From assembly GCF_002000245.1 (NCBI RefSeq), contig NZ_MTCM01000001.1:1302001-1366000 (forward strand): DNA of 64,000 nt, in the 5' to 3' direction. The notes under the pieces are model-generated. The model was not told where the DNA came from, did not search any database, and saw only the letters and a program-made list of their open reading frames with translations. The number at the start of each line of letters is the position of its first letter. The first letter of the stretch is position 1. Made by a program: the position numbers and the translations under genes. The stretch comes from Sphingobacterium sp. CZ-UAM. Lineage in GTDB: Bacteria; Bacteroidota; Bacteroidia; Sphingobacteriales; Sphingobacteriaceae. Positions 46,962-54,769 of the stretch are shown one piece after another.

Positions 46962-47846
46962 TTAGTTCGCGCTTACCGCTTTCTTCTTGCCGAAAATTTT
47001 CTTACCTACCGTAAAAAGTAACACAGCGATAATACCGCCTCCCAAACCGAACAAGAGCTCTTTAACCATACCTGGGAAATTAGGCAAGGCATGATGTAGG
47101 AAATCTATATAATGGGAAAAGATACCTCCCGAAACCAAAATCAAGGCAATCGTACCTACCACAGCCAACAATTTGATAATAAAAGGCAGAGCGCGAACCA
47201 GTAATCTACCTAAACTGGCCAACGGACCTTTTTCTTTCCCGCTTTTAATCAACTTATATCCAGCATCATCCATTCTAACGATCAATGCCACAATGCCGTA
47301 TACACCAACTGTCGCAAGTAAAGCAACCACACAGACTGTAATGATTTGCAAACTAAGACTTTTATCAAGTACCGTCCCCAATGCAATAATCACAATTTCT
47401 ACAGAAAGAATAAAATCAGTCGTAATAGCTGCCTTGATCTTTGACTTTTCAGCCTCCATATCATTCTCCTCAATAACCTCCTCAACCTTAGATTCGCCCT
47501 CCTGATGTTTACGATGAAACAAATACTCAATAATCTTTTCTACCCCTTCGAAGGCCAGATAAAATCCACCCAAGATCAAGATATATTTGATGGCGATCGG
47601 AAAAAAGACATTCAATAACAATGCGATCGGGACAATAATCAATTTATTGATAAGTGAACCTTTTGTAATCGCCCACAGAACGGGCAATTCCCGAGATGCC
47701 AAGAACCCGGTCGCTTTTTCCGCATTCACGGCCAAATCATCACCCAAAATTCCAGCTGTTTTTTTGGTTGCTATCTTACTAGCAACTGCAACATCATCCA
47801 TTAAAGCCGCAATATCATCTAATATTGCAAATATTCCTGAAGCCAT
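46962..47846 (-). CDS. DUF808 (YedI-like) membrane protein
   Basis: 294 residues with about seven hydrophobic helices. The N-terminus MASGIFAILDDIAALMDDVA is the DUF808 hallmark and matches E. coli YedI. A charged loop rich in Glu (about 115-140) separates helices 3 and 4. Inner-membrane location is clear; no biochemical function is known for the family. Single gene. Confidence 0.88.
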   Translation of the reverse strand: MASGIFAILDDIAALMDDVAVASKIATKKTAGILGDDLAVNAEKATGFLASRELPVLWAITKGSLINKLIIVPIALLLNVFFPIAIKYILILGGFYLAFEGVEKIIEYLFHRKHQEGESKVEEVIEENDMEAEKSKIKAAITTDFILSVEIVIIALGTVLDKSLSLQIITVCVVALLATVGVYGIVALIVRMDDAGYKLIKSGKEKGPLASLGRLLVRALPFIIKLLAVVGTIALILVSGGIFSHYIDFLHHALPNFPGMVKELLFGLGGGIIAVLLFTVGKKIFGKKKAVSAN

Positions 47847-47978
47847 ATTTTATTAAAAATTTGAACGTAAAAATATAAATTTAATTCAATTCCCAAATAA
47901 GTAATTTAATTGGATTACAATAATCCCTATAAACAGATTTATTTTAATTGTGTATTTTAGATTCAAATTATACCAAAT

Positions 47979-48536
47979 ATGAAAAAATCACTTTCAGCTA
48001 CGGATCAGGCAGCATTATACAAAGTGCTGAAGCAGCGGTTTGATACGAATATGAACAGACATCAGGATCTTGTATGGGAACAGATACAACATAAACTGGA
48101 AGAAAACCCGACCAAGATCTGGAGCCTACATCAAATGGAACAGAGTGGTGGCGAACCTGATGTGATTGGAATGGATCCGGTTAATGCTGCTTATTTGTTT
48201 GTTGACTGTGCCGAGGAAACCCCAAAAGGAAGAAGAAGTCTATGTTTCGACCAAGCTGCATTGGACTCCAGAAAAGAAAATAAACCTGTAGGCAGCGCTT
48301 TGGAAATGGCTAAACAGATGGGAGTCGAATTGCTGACAGAAGAACAATATCGACAGTTACAAACACTGGGGCAGTTTGACCTGAAAACATCAAGCTGGAT
48401 ACAGACACCGGCCGATATCCGTAAACTCGGAGGCGCCCTATTCTGTGACCGACGTTATGATCATGTTTTCACCTATCACAATGGTGCTATCTCCTACTAT
48501 GCCGCGCGTGGCTTTCGGGCGGTATTATACGTTTAA
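47979..48536 (+). CDS. DUF4256 family protein
   Basis: 185 residues, soluble, without signal or membrane helix. Conserved-looking blocks (MEQSGGEPDVIG, FVDCAEETPKGRRSLCFDQ, GALFCDRRYDHVFTYHNGA) match the DUF4256 family, which occurs widely in bacteria as a single-domain protein with no known role. It lies 44 nt upstream of the exported two-domain protein and may share its transcript. Confidence 0.82.
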   Translation: MKKSLSATDQAALYKVLKQRFDTNMNRHQDLVWEQIQHKLEENPTKIWSLHQMEQSGGEPDVIGMDPVNAAYLFVDCAEETPKGRRSLCFDQAALDSRKENKPVGSALEMAKQMGVELLTEEQYRQLQTLGQFDLKTSSWIQTPADIRKLGGALFCDRRYDHVFTYHNGAISYYAARGFRAVLYV

Positions 48537-48580
48537 CCAAAAAAGAATAACAAGCTAATTTAAAATAGATTACATCAAAA

Positions 48581-49441
48581 ATGAAACAGTCTATAATCTT
48601 ATGGCTTAGCCTCATCTGTATCTTGTTTTCGCGATCAGTATTCGCGCAAGCCCCCTTTCCCGCATTTCTCCAGGGCACCTGGAAAGTAGCCGATAAAGAA
48701 CGCTATGAACACTGGGACCGCATTAGTGATATGGAATTAAAGGGTGTTTCTTACAGCATTAAAAATGACCAAAAAATCGTCAGTGAGTATCTGAAAATCA
48801 AAAAACTCGGTGACAAAGTTATTTACACCGCTTTGGTAATCGGTCAAAATAACGGAAAAGAAATAGACTTTGAATTGACTTTTAAGGATAGCACTTATTC
48901 GTTTATCAACGAGCGCCACGATTTTCCCAACCGAATACGTTATAAACAGCTTGTCGGAGACCGTATTCATATTTCAGTTGAAGGAAAATCCGGAAAAGCA
49001 CATACTTTTTATGTCCACAAAATAAAAAATGACAGTCTGAGTGACAACCCTAATTATGACCGCGACTTAGCCGCCAAGTTGAGCGCTGACGATTATGGAA
49101 TGAAAAGTTATATTTTCGTGCTGCTAAAAACTGGCCAAAATAAAACCACAGATAAACAACTGATCAGCGAAAGCTTTAAAGGACATATGGAAAATATTGG
49201 CCGTTTGGTCAAGAATGGGCAGTTGATTGTAGCGGGCCCATTTGGAAAAAATGACAGTGGCTTTCGAGGTCTTTTTATTCTGAATAATATCGCTACAATA
49301 GAACAGGCCAAAGAAATACTTCAGACAGATCCGGCTATTAAAAATGGCCTTTTGGAAGCTTTATACTATTCTTGGTACGGCTCAGCAGCATTACCCGAAT
49401 ACCTACCTTTTTCTGAAAAAATATGGAAAAAAGCACATTGA
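48581..49441 (+). CDS. exported fusion of a DUF6265-like beta domain and a YCII domain
   Basis: 286 residues with a signal peptide ending at VFAQA (about residue 24). Residues about 26-147 look like a DUF6265-type lipocalin-like barrel (FLQGTWKVADKERYEHWDRIS). Residues about 172-275 look like a YCII domain (SYIFVLLKTGQ, GHMENIGRLVKNGQLIVAGPF, with His202 and Asp251 at the positions of the family's conserved His and Asp). YCII domains are normally small cytosolic proteins, so an exported fusion is unusual. Function unknown. Confidence 0.72.
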   Translation: MKQSIILWLSLICILFSRSVFAQAPFPAFLQGTWKVADKERYEHWDRISDMELKGVSYSIKNDQKIVSEYLKIKKLGDKVIYTALVIGQNNGKEIDFELTFKDSTYSFINERHDFPNRIRYKQLVGDRIHISVEGKSGKAHTFYVHKIKNDSLSDNPNYDRDLAAKLSADDYGMKSYIFVLLKTGQNKTTDKQLISESFKGHMENIGRLVKNGQLIVAGPFGKNDSGFRGLFILNNIATIEQAKEILQTDPAIKNGLLEALYYSWYGSAALPEYLPFSEKIWKKAH

Positions 49442-49562
49442 TACTAGCCTGCATAAGATTTTGAGTCCATTGGGAAGAAACAATTTTTTTTCGATCCAGC
49501 ATTTACTAATGACAAACTGCTGTCAGCTGTCAGATCTATTTTTGAGAAAAATATAAAAACGC

Positions 49563-50021
49563 ATGGAAAATAGATCTATCCCTTCTTTTAATATTATTGG
49601 AATTGCTATACGTACAAGCAATCAGAACAATCAAGCCGCCAAAGATATTCCTGAACTATGGGCCAGATTTTTTGAAAACGATATCATGAGCAGGATTCCG
49701 AATAAAGTTTCCAATGAGCTCTATTGTGTTTACACAGAATATGAAAGGGATCACACCTTACCCTACACAACCTTATTGGGTTGTAAGGTTGCCCATCTTG
49801 ATGATCTCCCCGAAGATATGGATGGCCTACGCATCGAAGAAAGCCGGTATCATCATGTTGAGGCAGAAGGCAACCTGGCGGCAGGTATCGTTTATGATGC
49901 CTGGTTAAACATCTGGGAAGCCGATCTTCCAAGAGCATTTTCAGCAGATTTTGAAATATACGGTGAGAAAGCACAAAACCCAGAGCAGGCAAAGGTCGAT
50001 ATTTTCATTGCGCTTCAATAG
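49563..50021 (+). CDS. GyrI-like effector-binding domain protein
   Basis: 152 residues forming one GyrI-like/AraC-type effector-binding domain with no DNA-binding part (SFNIIGIAIRTSN at the start, CVYTEYERD, and a C-terminal FEIYGEKAQNPEQAKVDIFIALQ). Stand-alone members bind or hydrolyse small molecules or inhibit gyrase; YdeE-like relatives are the closest. No ligand can be inferred. It is followed by a strong terminator. Confidence 0.82.
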   Translation: MENRSIPSFNIIGIAIRTSNQNNQAAKDIPELWARFFENDIMSRIPNKVSNELYCVYTEYERDHTLPYTTLLGCKVAHLDDLPEDMDGLRIEESRYHHVEAEGNLAAGIVYDAWLNIWEADLPRAFSADFEIYGEKAQNPEQAKVDIFIALQ

Positions 50022-50044
50022 TCCAAAATTCTGTTACACTATTC

Positions 50045-50090
50045 GTCAGGGCAACAACATTCAAACCTGTTGAAGCCCTGACAATTTTTA
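50045..50090 (+). terminator. intrinsic terminator after GyrI-like gene
   Basis: GTCAGGGC (50045-50052) pairs with GCCCTGAC (50075-50082), extended inside by ACA / TGT pairs, and is followed by a T-rich tract. Confidence 0.8.
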
Positions 50091-50190
50091 TTTACTTTCC
50101 TGTGAATGTAACAAAACGTATGTCGGACCTCTCTTGCATTTATTTTAGCCAAAATATCTTTTACCTTTGTGCCGATTTAATTAAACTAAA

Positions 50191-51477
50191 ATGCAGGACA
50201 CCACAGCCCACCGTAAGAAAATCGTACGATACAGCTACATAAAATTAATCGGAAGTTCAGTTTTGGTAAGCCTGATCTGTTGCCTACTCGCTTACAGCCT
50301 GAAACATATGACCGGATATGTGCAGGAAAAAATAGCTGAAGGCGTTTTAAACTGGGATCCTAGACTATTTATCCTCTTACCAAGTGTGGGTATTACAGCG
50401 ATCTATTTTTTACGAAAATATGCTTTTCAAAACCGGAAAAACAAAGGAATCAAGGAAATTTACACAACGTTGGAAACCCGGAAGGATCATTTGCCTTTTT
50501 TCAAAATACCTTCCCATTATATCAACGGCTTTTTGACCGTTATTTTTGGTGGATCAACCGGGATTGAAGTTTCTACTGTAGTAGCCACAGCCACCGTGGG
50601 AAACCAGGCCTATAAGCGTCTTCACCCTGCTTGGGCCTATAAAACAGAACTGATCTGCGCGGGCGTTATTGCCGGTGTAACACTATTATTCGGCAGTGCG
50701 CTTGGAGGCTTGTTATTTGCCTTTGAAGTCATCGCCAGAAAATACAACAAAACACTATTGATCAGTGGCATCAGTTCCATGTTGGTCGCCGCGCTATTCG
50801 TACACTATATGGATAACAGTCCTTTGTTCAACTTTGCAGCGAAGCAATGGCAATGGCAGGCTGTCCCTTTTATCGTGGTACTAGGCTTAATCGCTGGTCT
50901 ATTAGCCTTGTATTTTACTAAAATTGTGATCTACGCAAAATCTTTCTTTGCCGGAATAAAGAATAATTTTATCCGGGTCAATTTGGGAGCCGTTACAGTG
51001 GGAATCCTGATCTTCTTTTTGCCTGCCCTATATGGCGACAGCTATCACGGTCTCGGAGAGATCCTGGAAAGCAGTTTACATGGATCTATCAATTGGCTCT
51101 ACTTTCTGCCGTTACTGCTATTAGTCCTGTTAAAACCGCTTGCAGCAGCACTTACCTTAGGGGCTGGTGGTGATGGTGGTGTCTTCGCCCCCAGTATTGT
51201 CACAGGCGCACTTTTAGGTGTACTTTTTGCGCAACTTTGCAATCACTATCTGGGCACCCATCTTATTGTCATTAATTTTGCGCTATTTGGTGCCGCAGCG
51301 ATGCTTTCTGCTGCCATCCATGCGCCATTTACTGCAATTTTCATTATTGCCAGCATCGTCCCTTCAGGTTATCTACTATTTGCACCCTTATTGGTGGTCT
51401 GTGTCATCGCTAAAATACTTGCCCAAAGGATCTATCCTTATAATGTATATACCTACAAGGAAGTCGCCCATAACTAG
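50191..51477 (+). CDS. ClC-family chloride channel/transporter with altered gate
   Basis: 428 residues with the helix pattern of ClC proteins and the C-terminal anion-coordinating GVFAP motif (GGDGGVFAPSI). The other filter motifs are divergent. Where E. coli ClC-ec1 has GREGP this protein has GSTGIE, putting Thr at the position of the gating glutamate, and the GSGIP region reads NKGIK. It may therefore be an ungated channel or select another anion. There is no CBS domain. A -7-like TACCTTTG (50162-50169) lies 21 nt before the ATG. It converges on rtcB, with a shared terminator. Confidence 0.85.
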   Translation: MQDTTAHRKKIVRYSYIKLIGSSVLVSLICCLLAYSLKHMTGYVQEKIAEGVLNWDPRLFILLPSVGITAIYFLRKYAFQNRKNKGIKEIYTTLETRKDHLPFFKIPSHYINGFLTVIFGGSTGIEVSTVVATATVGNQAYKRLHPAWAYKTELICAGVIAGVTLLFGSALGGLLFAFEVIARKYNKTLLISGISSMLVAALFVHYMDNSPLFNFAAKQWQWQAVPFIVVLGLIAGLLALYFTKIVIYAKSFFAGIKNNFIRVNLGAVTVGILIFFLPALYGDSYHGLGEILESSLHGSINWLYFLPLLLLVLLKPLAAALTLGAGGDGGVFAPSIVTGALLGVLFAQLCNHYLGTHLIVINFALFGAAAMLSAAIHAPFTAIFIIASIVPSGYLLFAPLLVVCVIAKILAQRIYPYNVYTYKEVAHN

Positions 51478-51576
51478 CAGCCAGCATTGGCTTCAAGGGG
51501 CTGTCTCCAAATTGAAAATTGTAAATGTAAACCAAAATTAAATTTGGACAACAGCTTTGAAAATACTAACAAACAA

Positions 51577-51616
51577 GAAAAAGGATCAAAATTCACTAAG
51601 AATTTGATCCTTTTTT
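51577..51616. terminator. bidirectional terminator between ClC and rtcB genes
   Basis: A hairpin with an AAAAGGATCAAA-type left arm (about 51577-51590) and TTTGATCCTTTT right arm (about 51603-51614), with A- and T-runs outside. It closes both convergent units. Confidence 0.85.
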
Positions 51617-51645
51617 ATTTGATTTAATGAAGCTTCAAAATACGA

Positions 51646-53067
51646 CTAATCCTCGCGGCTACCATCATCAGCCATACGGACAATTTTTGGTGAGAACTTT
51701 GCGACGACGTCCACCAACTCCTCTTGCGAGGCCATGACGGTATGGATGTCTTTGTAGGCCATGGGTGCTTCATCCATCCCGGCTCCCAAAAGCGTAATCC
51801 CCCGATCAGCAAGCATATCTTTCAACTCAGTAGCAGCGAGCGTCTTGATTGCTTGTGTACGGCTCATCAATCGTCCTGCACCATGAGATGCCGATTGGAT
51901 AGCAGCCATCTCCCCTTTTCCGCGCACCAGAAATCCAGGAGTAGCCATGGAACCTGGGATAATTCCCATCACGCCTTTTGCCGCAGGAGTAGCCCCTTTT
52001 CGGTGTACCACAACCTCCCGGTCATTCCAGGTCTCCTTCCACGCAAAATTATGATGGTTTTCAATTTTCGCTAGCAATTCCGCCCCCAAAGCATCTTTGA
52101 TCTTGTCATGAATAACTTCATGGCAGGCTGATGCATAATCACCAGCCAGATTCATTGCCAACCAATATTCTTGTCCTTCCATTGTATTTAAGTCCAGATA
52201 AGCCAGATTTTGAGCTTGATAGGGCAACTTACATAAAGTCTTCGCCAATTTGGTATAGTGAGCAGCCACAGTTGCGCCTAGACCCCGGGATCCCGAATGT
52301 GTCAACAAACCCAGGTAAAGTCCTTTCTCAATGTTCAGCTCCGCATCCTTTTCAACAAACTCCACAATCCCAAATTCCACAAAGTGATTCCCTCCACCGG
52401 AAGAACCTAACTGTGTCCATGCCTTATCTTTTAAGGATCTAAGCAGATCATTTTCTGCAAACAATTTATTGTCCAGGACGGCATGATCCACACGTTCATG
52501 CTTCAGATAGCCATTGCCGGCACCAAATCGCGTATGTTTCAGAATAGTCTCTTTTAATGTCGCCGTATCTGTATCCAATAAGGATGCTGGCAGATCAAAG
52601 ATGGACAAAACCATTCGGCAACCAATATCAACGCCAACTCCGTAAGGAATTACAGCATTATCGGTGGCCAATACACCACCGATCGGCAGTCCGTATCCTT
52701 GATGGGCATCGGGCATCAAAGCGCCAGCAACCGTAACCGGCAGCTTCATGGCTACTTTCATCTGTTCTTTAGCTCCTGCTTCTATTCCGGACGCGCCATA
52801 AATTGTATATTCCACAGGATCTTCATTCAAAGCAATTAATGTGGCATCAACAACATCCTGTCCTAGTATGGACTCTGCCAACACACTGAAAATAGTATCT
52901 TCAGTATACGCTGTTGGATTTTCCAGCACAGATTTAAATTTGGCTAACATTTCTGCTCGCGTAAAACCATGTCGCTTGCTGTTGATTTTCAACGCAGCAC
53001 CCAATGTATGGTTCTCTTTATATCCTAATGCAATCAGATCATTGCCATTAATTCTTTTATTTTCCAT
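51646..53067 (-). CDS. rtcB: RtcB-family RNA ligase
   Basis: GTP- and Mn-dependent ligase that joins RNA 3'-phosphate or 2',3'-cyclic phosphate ends to 5'-hydroxyl ends; 473 residues. Family blocks are intact: GVDIGCRM with metal-binding Asp147 and Cys150, NHFVEFG, THSGSRGLG and the HGAGR block near the end, which lies at the guanylylation site. The start at 53067 gives the family's usual N-terminus; a frame to 53106 only adds an unconserved stretch. It follows the slipin gene by 113 nt, on the same strand as an upstream array of tRNA-like RNAs, so the natural inference is repair of cleaved tRNA or of the array RNA itself. No RtcA cyclase, RtcR activator or Ro60 gene is in the window. Confidence 0.95.
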   Translation of the reverse strand: MENKRINGNDLIALGYKENHTLGAALKINSKRHGFTRAEMLAKFKSVLENPTAYTEDTIFSVLAESILGQDVVDATLIALNEDPVEYTIYGASGIEAGAKEQMKVAMKLPVTVAGALMPDAHQGYGLPIGGVLATDNAVIPYGVGVDIGCRMVLSIFDLPASLLDTDTATLKETILKHTRFGAGNGYLKHERVDHAVLDNKLFAENDLLRSLKDKAWTQLGSSGGGNHFVEFGIVEFVEKDAELNIEKGLYLGLLTHSGSRGLGATVAAHYTKLAKTLCKLPYQAQNLAYLDLNTMEGQEYWLAMNLAGDYASACHEVIHDKIKDALGAELLAKIENHHNFAWKETWNDREVVVHRKGATPAAKGVMGIIPGSMATPGFLVRGKGEMAAIQSASHGAGRLMSRTQAIKTLAATELKDMLADRGITLLGAGMDEAPMAYKDIHTVMASQEELVDVVAKFSPKIVRMADDGSRED

Positions 53068-53087
53068 TTTTATCTTTTTTAACAAGG

Positions 53088-53138
53088 GGGATCTTTCCAG
53101 TCCCAAGCAGGTAGCAACACATCTTTACAATTGCTACC
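53088..53138 (-). other. two stem-loops between slipin and rtcB
   Basis: In the 113-nt gap the minus strand folds GGTAGCAA / TTGCTACC (53110-53117 with 53131-53138, 8 bp, 13-nt loop) and GGGA / TCCC (53088-53091 with 53101-53104). No U-run follows the first, so it is more likely a processing or binding element than a terminator. Confidence 0.6.
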
Positions 53139-53180
53139 CGCACCTCTTTTGTCCTCAATTTTATTAACTTCCCTTTGTCG

Positions 53181-54278
53181 CTACTTTACAAACAACTGCT
53201 TTAATTGATCTACAATCTGCCCATTGCCCGAAATAGAAATGTTATTGATCCTTTCGGCAATTTTCTCCACATACTCCATTTCCTTCAATTTAAACAACAT
53301 CGCATTCTCCTCCATAAGTTTTGCCGTATTCAGCAAACTTCTAGTCGAAGCAGTTTCTTCACGGCGCATAATAATATTTGCCTGAGCGCGCTTTTCAGCG
53401 ATCAACACCTGGTTCATGATATCACGGACATCCCCTGGCAGAATAATATCTTTGACTCCGCAAGTTAATAGACGTAAGCCTAATCCAGCAATATACTCCA
53501 TCGTATTTTGCAAAATATAAGTGCTTATCTCCGTCTTCTTGTCCATCAGTTCATCCAGCGTCATTTGACCGATATAGGTCCGGAGATTTAACTGCATCAC
53601 GGCATACAATTGCTTTTCATATTCCTTATTATCCAACAGCGCTTTGACGATATCAACGATTTGATATTGTAAAGTGAAATTGATCCGTATTTGTGCTTTG
53701 TCCCGCGATAGAATCTCCTGACCCACCACATCCAAAGTTAACACACGCATATCTGCCTTTGACACCGCAATTGTCTTTGCGTTCTTCCACCAGCAATACG
53801 TCCCTGAATCCAAAATTTCTGTAAACACGCCATCAACAAAAAGTAATCCTTTCTCATTTGGTTCAACTTTGTATTGACGGATATAATAAGCCAACGTTTG
53901 CTTTTCAAACAATTGACGGTTGACAGAAACTGGTATTTCGATCTCCGAAATATCCTCCAGCTGAAATTTGCGTGATTGCAACCCTTTCCAGAACACATGT
54001 CTACCTGCCGCTAAGGTCTTTTCAAAATTATTGCTTAAGAAAACCAACGCAATTTCCGTATCCGCCACTTCAACAATATCCACCAGTTCACGAAAGCCCT
54101 CCACCTGCAAGAGCACATCAATGTTATGGTTAGACGGAAACGAATTTGCCCTATTGTATGTCTCCAGTTTCTCACCAAAACCCAACCAGTACTTACCGGC
54201 TTCCAATACACGGATAACTTGGTTATTTTTAACCACCAATCCAATCTCATTGACATTTACTTGTACTCTTTTCATCAT
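53181..54278 (-). CDS. slipin (SPFH/band 7) protein of the RtcB operon, no membrane anchor
   Basis: 365 residues. The SPFH domain core is recognisable around residues 175-300 (LTLDVVGQEILSRDKAQIRINFTLQYQIVD; LRTYIGQMTLDELM; then GLRLLTCGVKDIILP), followed by a helical, probably coiled-coil tail (AEKRAQANIIMRREE to LMEENAMLFKLKEME). Unlike stomatin and most slipins it has no N-terminal hydrophobic hairpin; instead there are about 170 residues of beta-rich sequence. So it should be cytosolic or only peripherally bound and may form a ring or cage. Slipins recur in RtcB repair operons, and this one lies between the tRNA-like array and rtcB. Confidence 0.9.
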   Translation of the reverse strand: MMKRVQVNVNEIGLVVKNNQVIRVLEAGKYWLGFGEKLETYNRANSFPSNHNIDVLLQVEGFRELVDIVEVADTEIALVFLSNNFEKTLAAGRHVFWKGLQSRKFQLEDISEIEIPVSVNRQLFEKQTLAYYIRQYKVEPNEKGLLFVDGVFTEILDSGTYCWWKNAKTIAVSKADMRVLTLDVVGQEILSRDKAQIRINFTLQYQIVDIVKALLDNKEYEKQLYAVMQLNLRTYIGQMTLDELMDKKTEISTYILQNTMEYIAGLGLRLLTCGVKDIILPGDVRDIMNQVLIAEKRAQANIIMRREETASTRSLLNTAKLMEENAMLFKLKEMEYVEKIAERINNISISGNGQIVDQLKQLFVK

Positions 54279-54292
54279 ATTTATTGTTTATA

Positions 54293-54510
54293 CTATTTTC
54301 TAATGACAAAACTTGCTATGAGCTGCCCATCGATGCCGAGCGGGATCAAAAAGAGCCCATACGGAGCTTTACCGTAGAAGCGTTCGAAATGACCGCCTGA
54401 GCGATCCACGACAACGCTCTTCCTGTATCGTCTCTGTATGAGATGTTCCCGATCACGGGCTCACCACCGACTGCGATGAAGAAAAACGAAGTTCTCCTCC
54501 CTGCCGGACA
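54293..54510 (-). other. GC-rich structured island between tRNA-like array and slipin gene
   Basis: About 54% GC by hand count over 54311-54510, against roughly 40% around it. On the minus strand it is full of short hairpins: CCCG-TGAT-CGGG, TCTC-ATACA-GAGA, GAGCG/CGCTC and TACGG-TAAAGCT-CCGTA (5-bp stem, 7-nt loop). One frame has 55 sense codons between a TGA (54463-54461) and a TAG (54295-54293) with a protein-like end (FERFYGKAPYGLFLIPLGID), and the same frame is open for more than 20 codons before the TGA. It has no start codon with a ribosome site. It is either structured RNA or a decayed or recoded small gene. Confidence 0.5.
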
Positions 54511-54583
54511 GACTATAGCAAGCTTTATTTAAATCACCTTTTTAAAGAAGGTATAACTTTCAAAACCAGAACCTAAATTCTGT

Positions 54584-54635
54584 GCAATACCCTTATGCTA
54601 TTCCATCCGAAAATGGAAGTGGGATTCGAACCCAC
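54584..54635 (-). ncRNA. permuted tRNA-like module 3 (UUCG-capped)
   Basis: T-arm GTGGG-TTCGAAT-CCCAC (54635-54619). It is followed directly by a 7-bp acceptor-like stem TTCCATT / GATGGAA capped by a TTCG tetraloop (54618-54601), then TA, then D-arm GCAT-AAGGGTA-TTGC (54598-54584, three pairs). The 7-bp stem equals a normal acceptor stem in length but has no free end. Confidence 0.8.
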
Positions 54636-54649
54636 ACGATTGAGTTGTT

Positions 54650-54702
54650 GTTCTAACCAAGCTGAACTATCCTGATTGCTCAGGAGCAGGAGTCGAACCT
54701 GC
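54650..54702 (-). ncRNA. permuted tRNA-like module 2 (GCAA-capped)
   Basis: T-arm GCAGG-TTCGACT-CCTGC (54702-54686). Then comes a perfect 6-bp stem TCCTGA / TCAGGA capped by the GNRA tetraloop GCAA (54685-54670), TA, and D-arm GTTC-AGCTTGGTTA-GAAC (54667-54650). Only 14 nt with no stable stem join it to the T-arm of module 3, where a tRNA would have a 17-nt anticodon arm plus variable loop. Confidence 0.85.
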
Positions 54703-54723
54703 GACCTACAACGGAACTGCCGT

Positions 54724-54769
54724 GCTCTACCCTTGAGCTACCTCTTTCGAGGGAAGGATTCGAACCTTC
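54724..54769 (-). ncRNA. permuted tRNA-like module 1 (GAAA-capped)
   Basis: T-arm GAAGG-TTCGAAT-CCTTC (54769-54753), a 4-bp stem CCTC / GAGG capped by the GNRA tetraloop GAAA (54752-54741), TA, and D-arm GCTC-AAGGGTA-GAGC (54738-54724). The 21-nt linker to module 2 can form ACGG-CAGTT-CCGT, a reduced anticodon-arm-like hairpin. Confidence 0.85.

Noticed and set aside
54461..54463. TGA read as selenocysteine or programmed read-through in the GC-rich island
   Set aside because: The frame has no convincing start and no selenocysteine machinery is visible in the window; conservation data would be needed before claiming recoding.
54584..54769. Ordinary tRNA genes on the minus strand
   Set aside because: The T- and D-arms are canonical, but there is no CCA end, long-range acceptor pairing fails, linkers are too short for a proper anticodon arm, and local tetraloop-capped stems pair far better.
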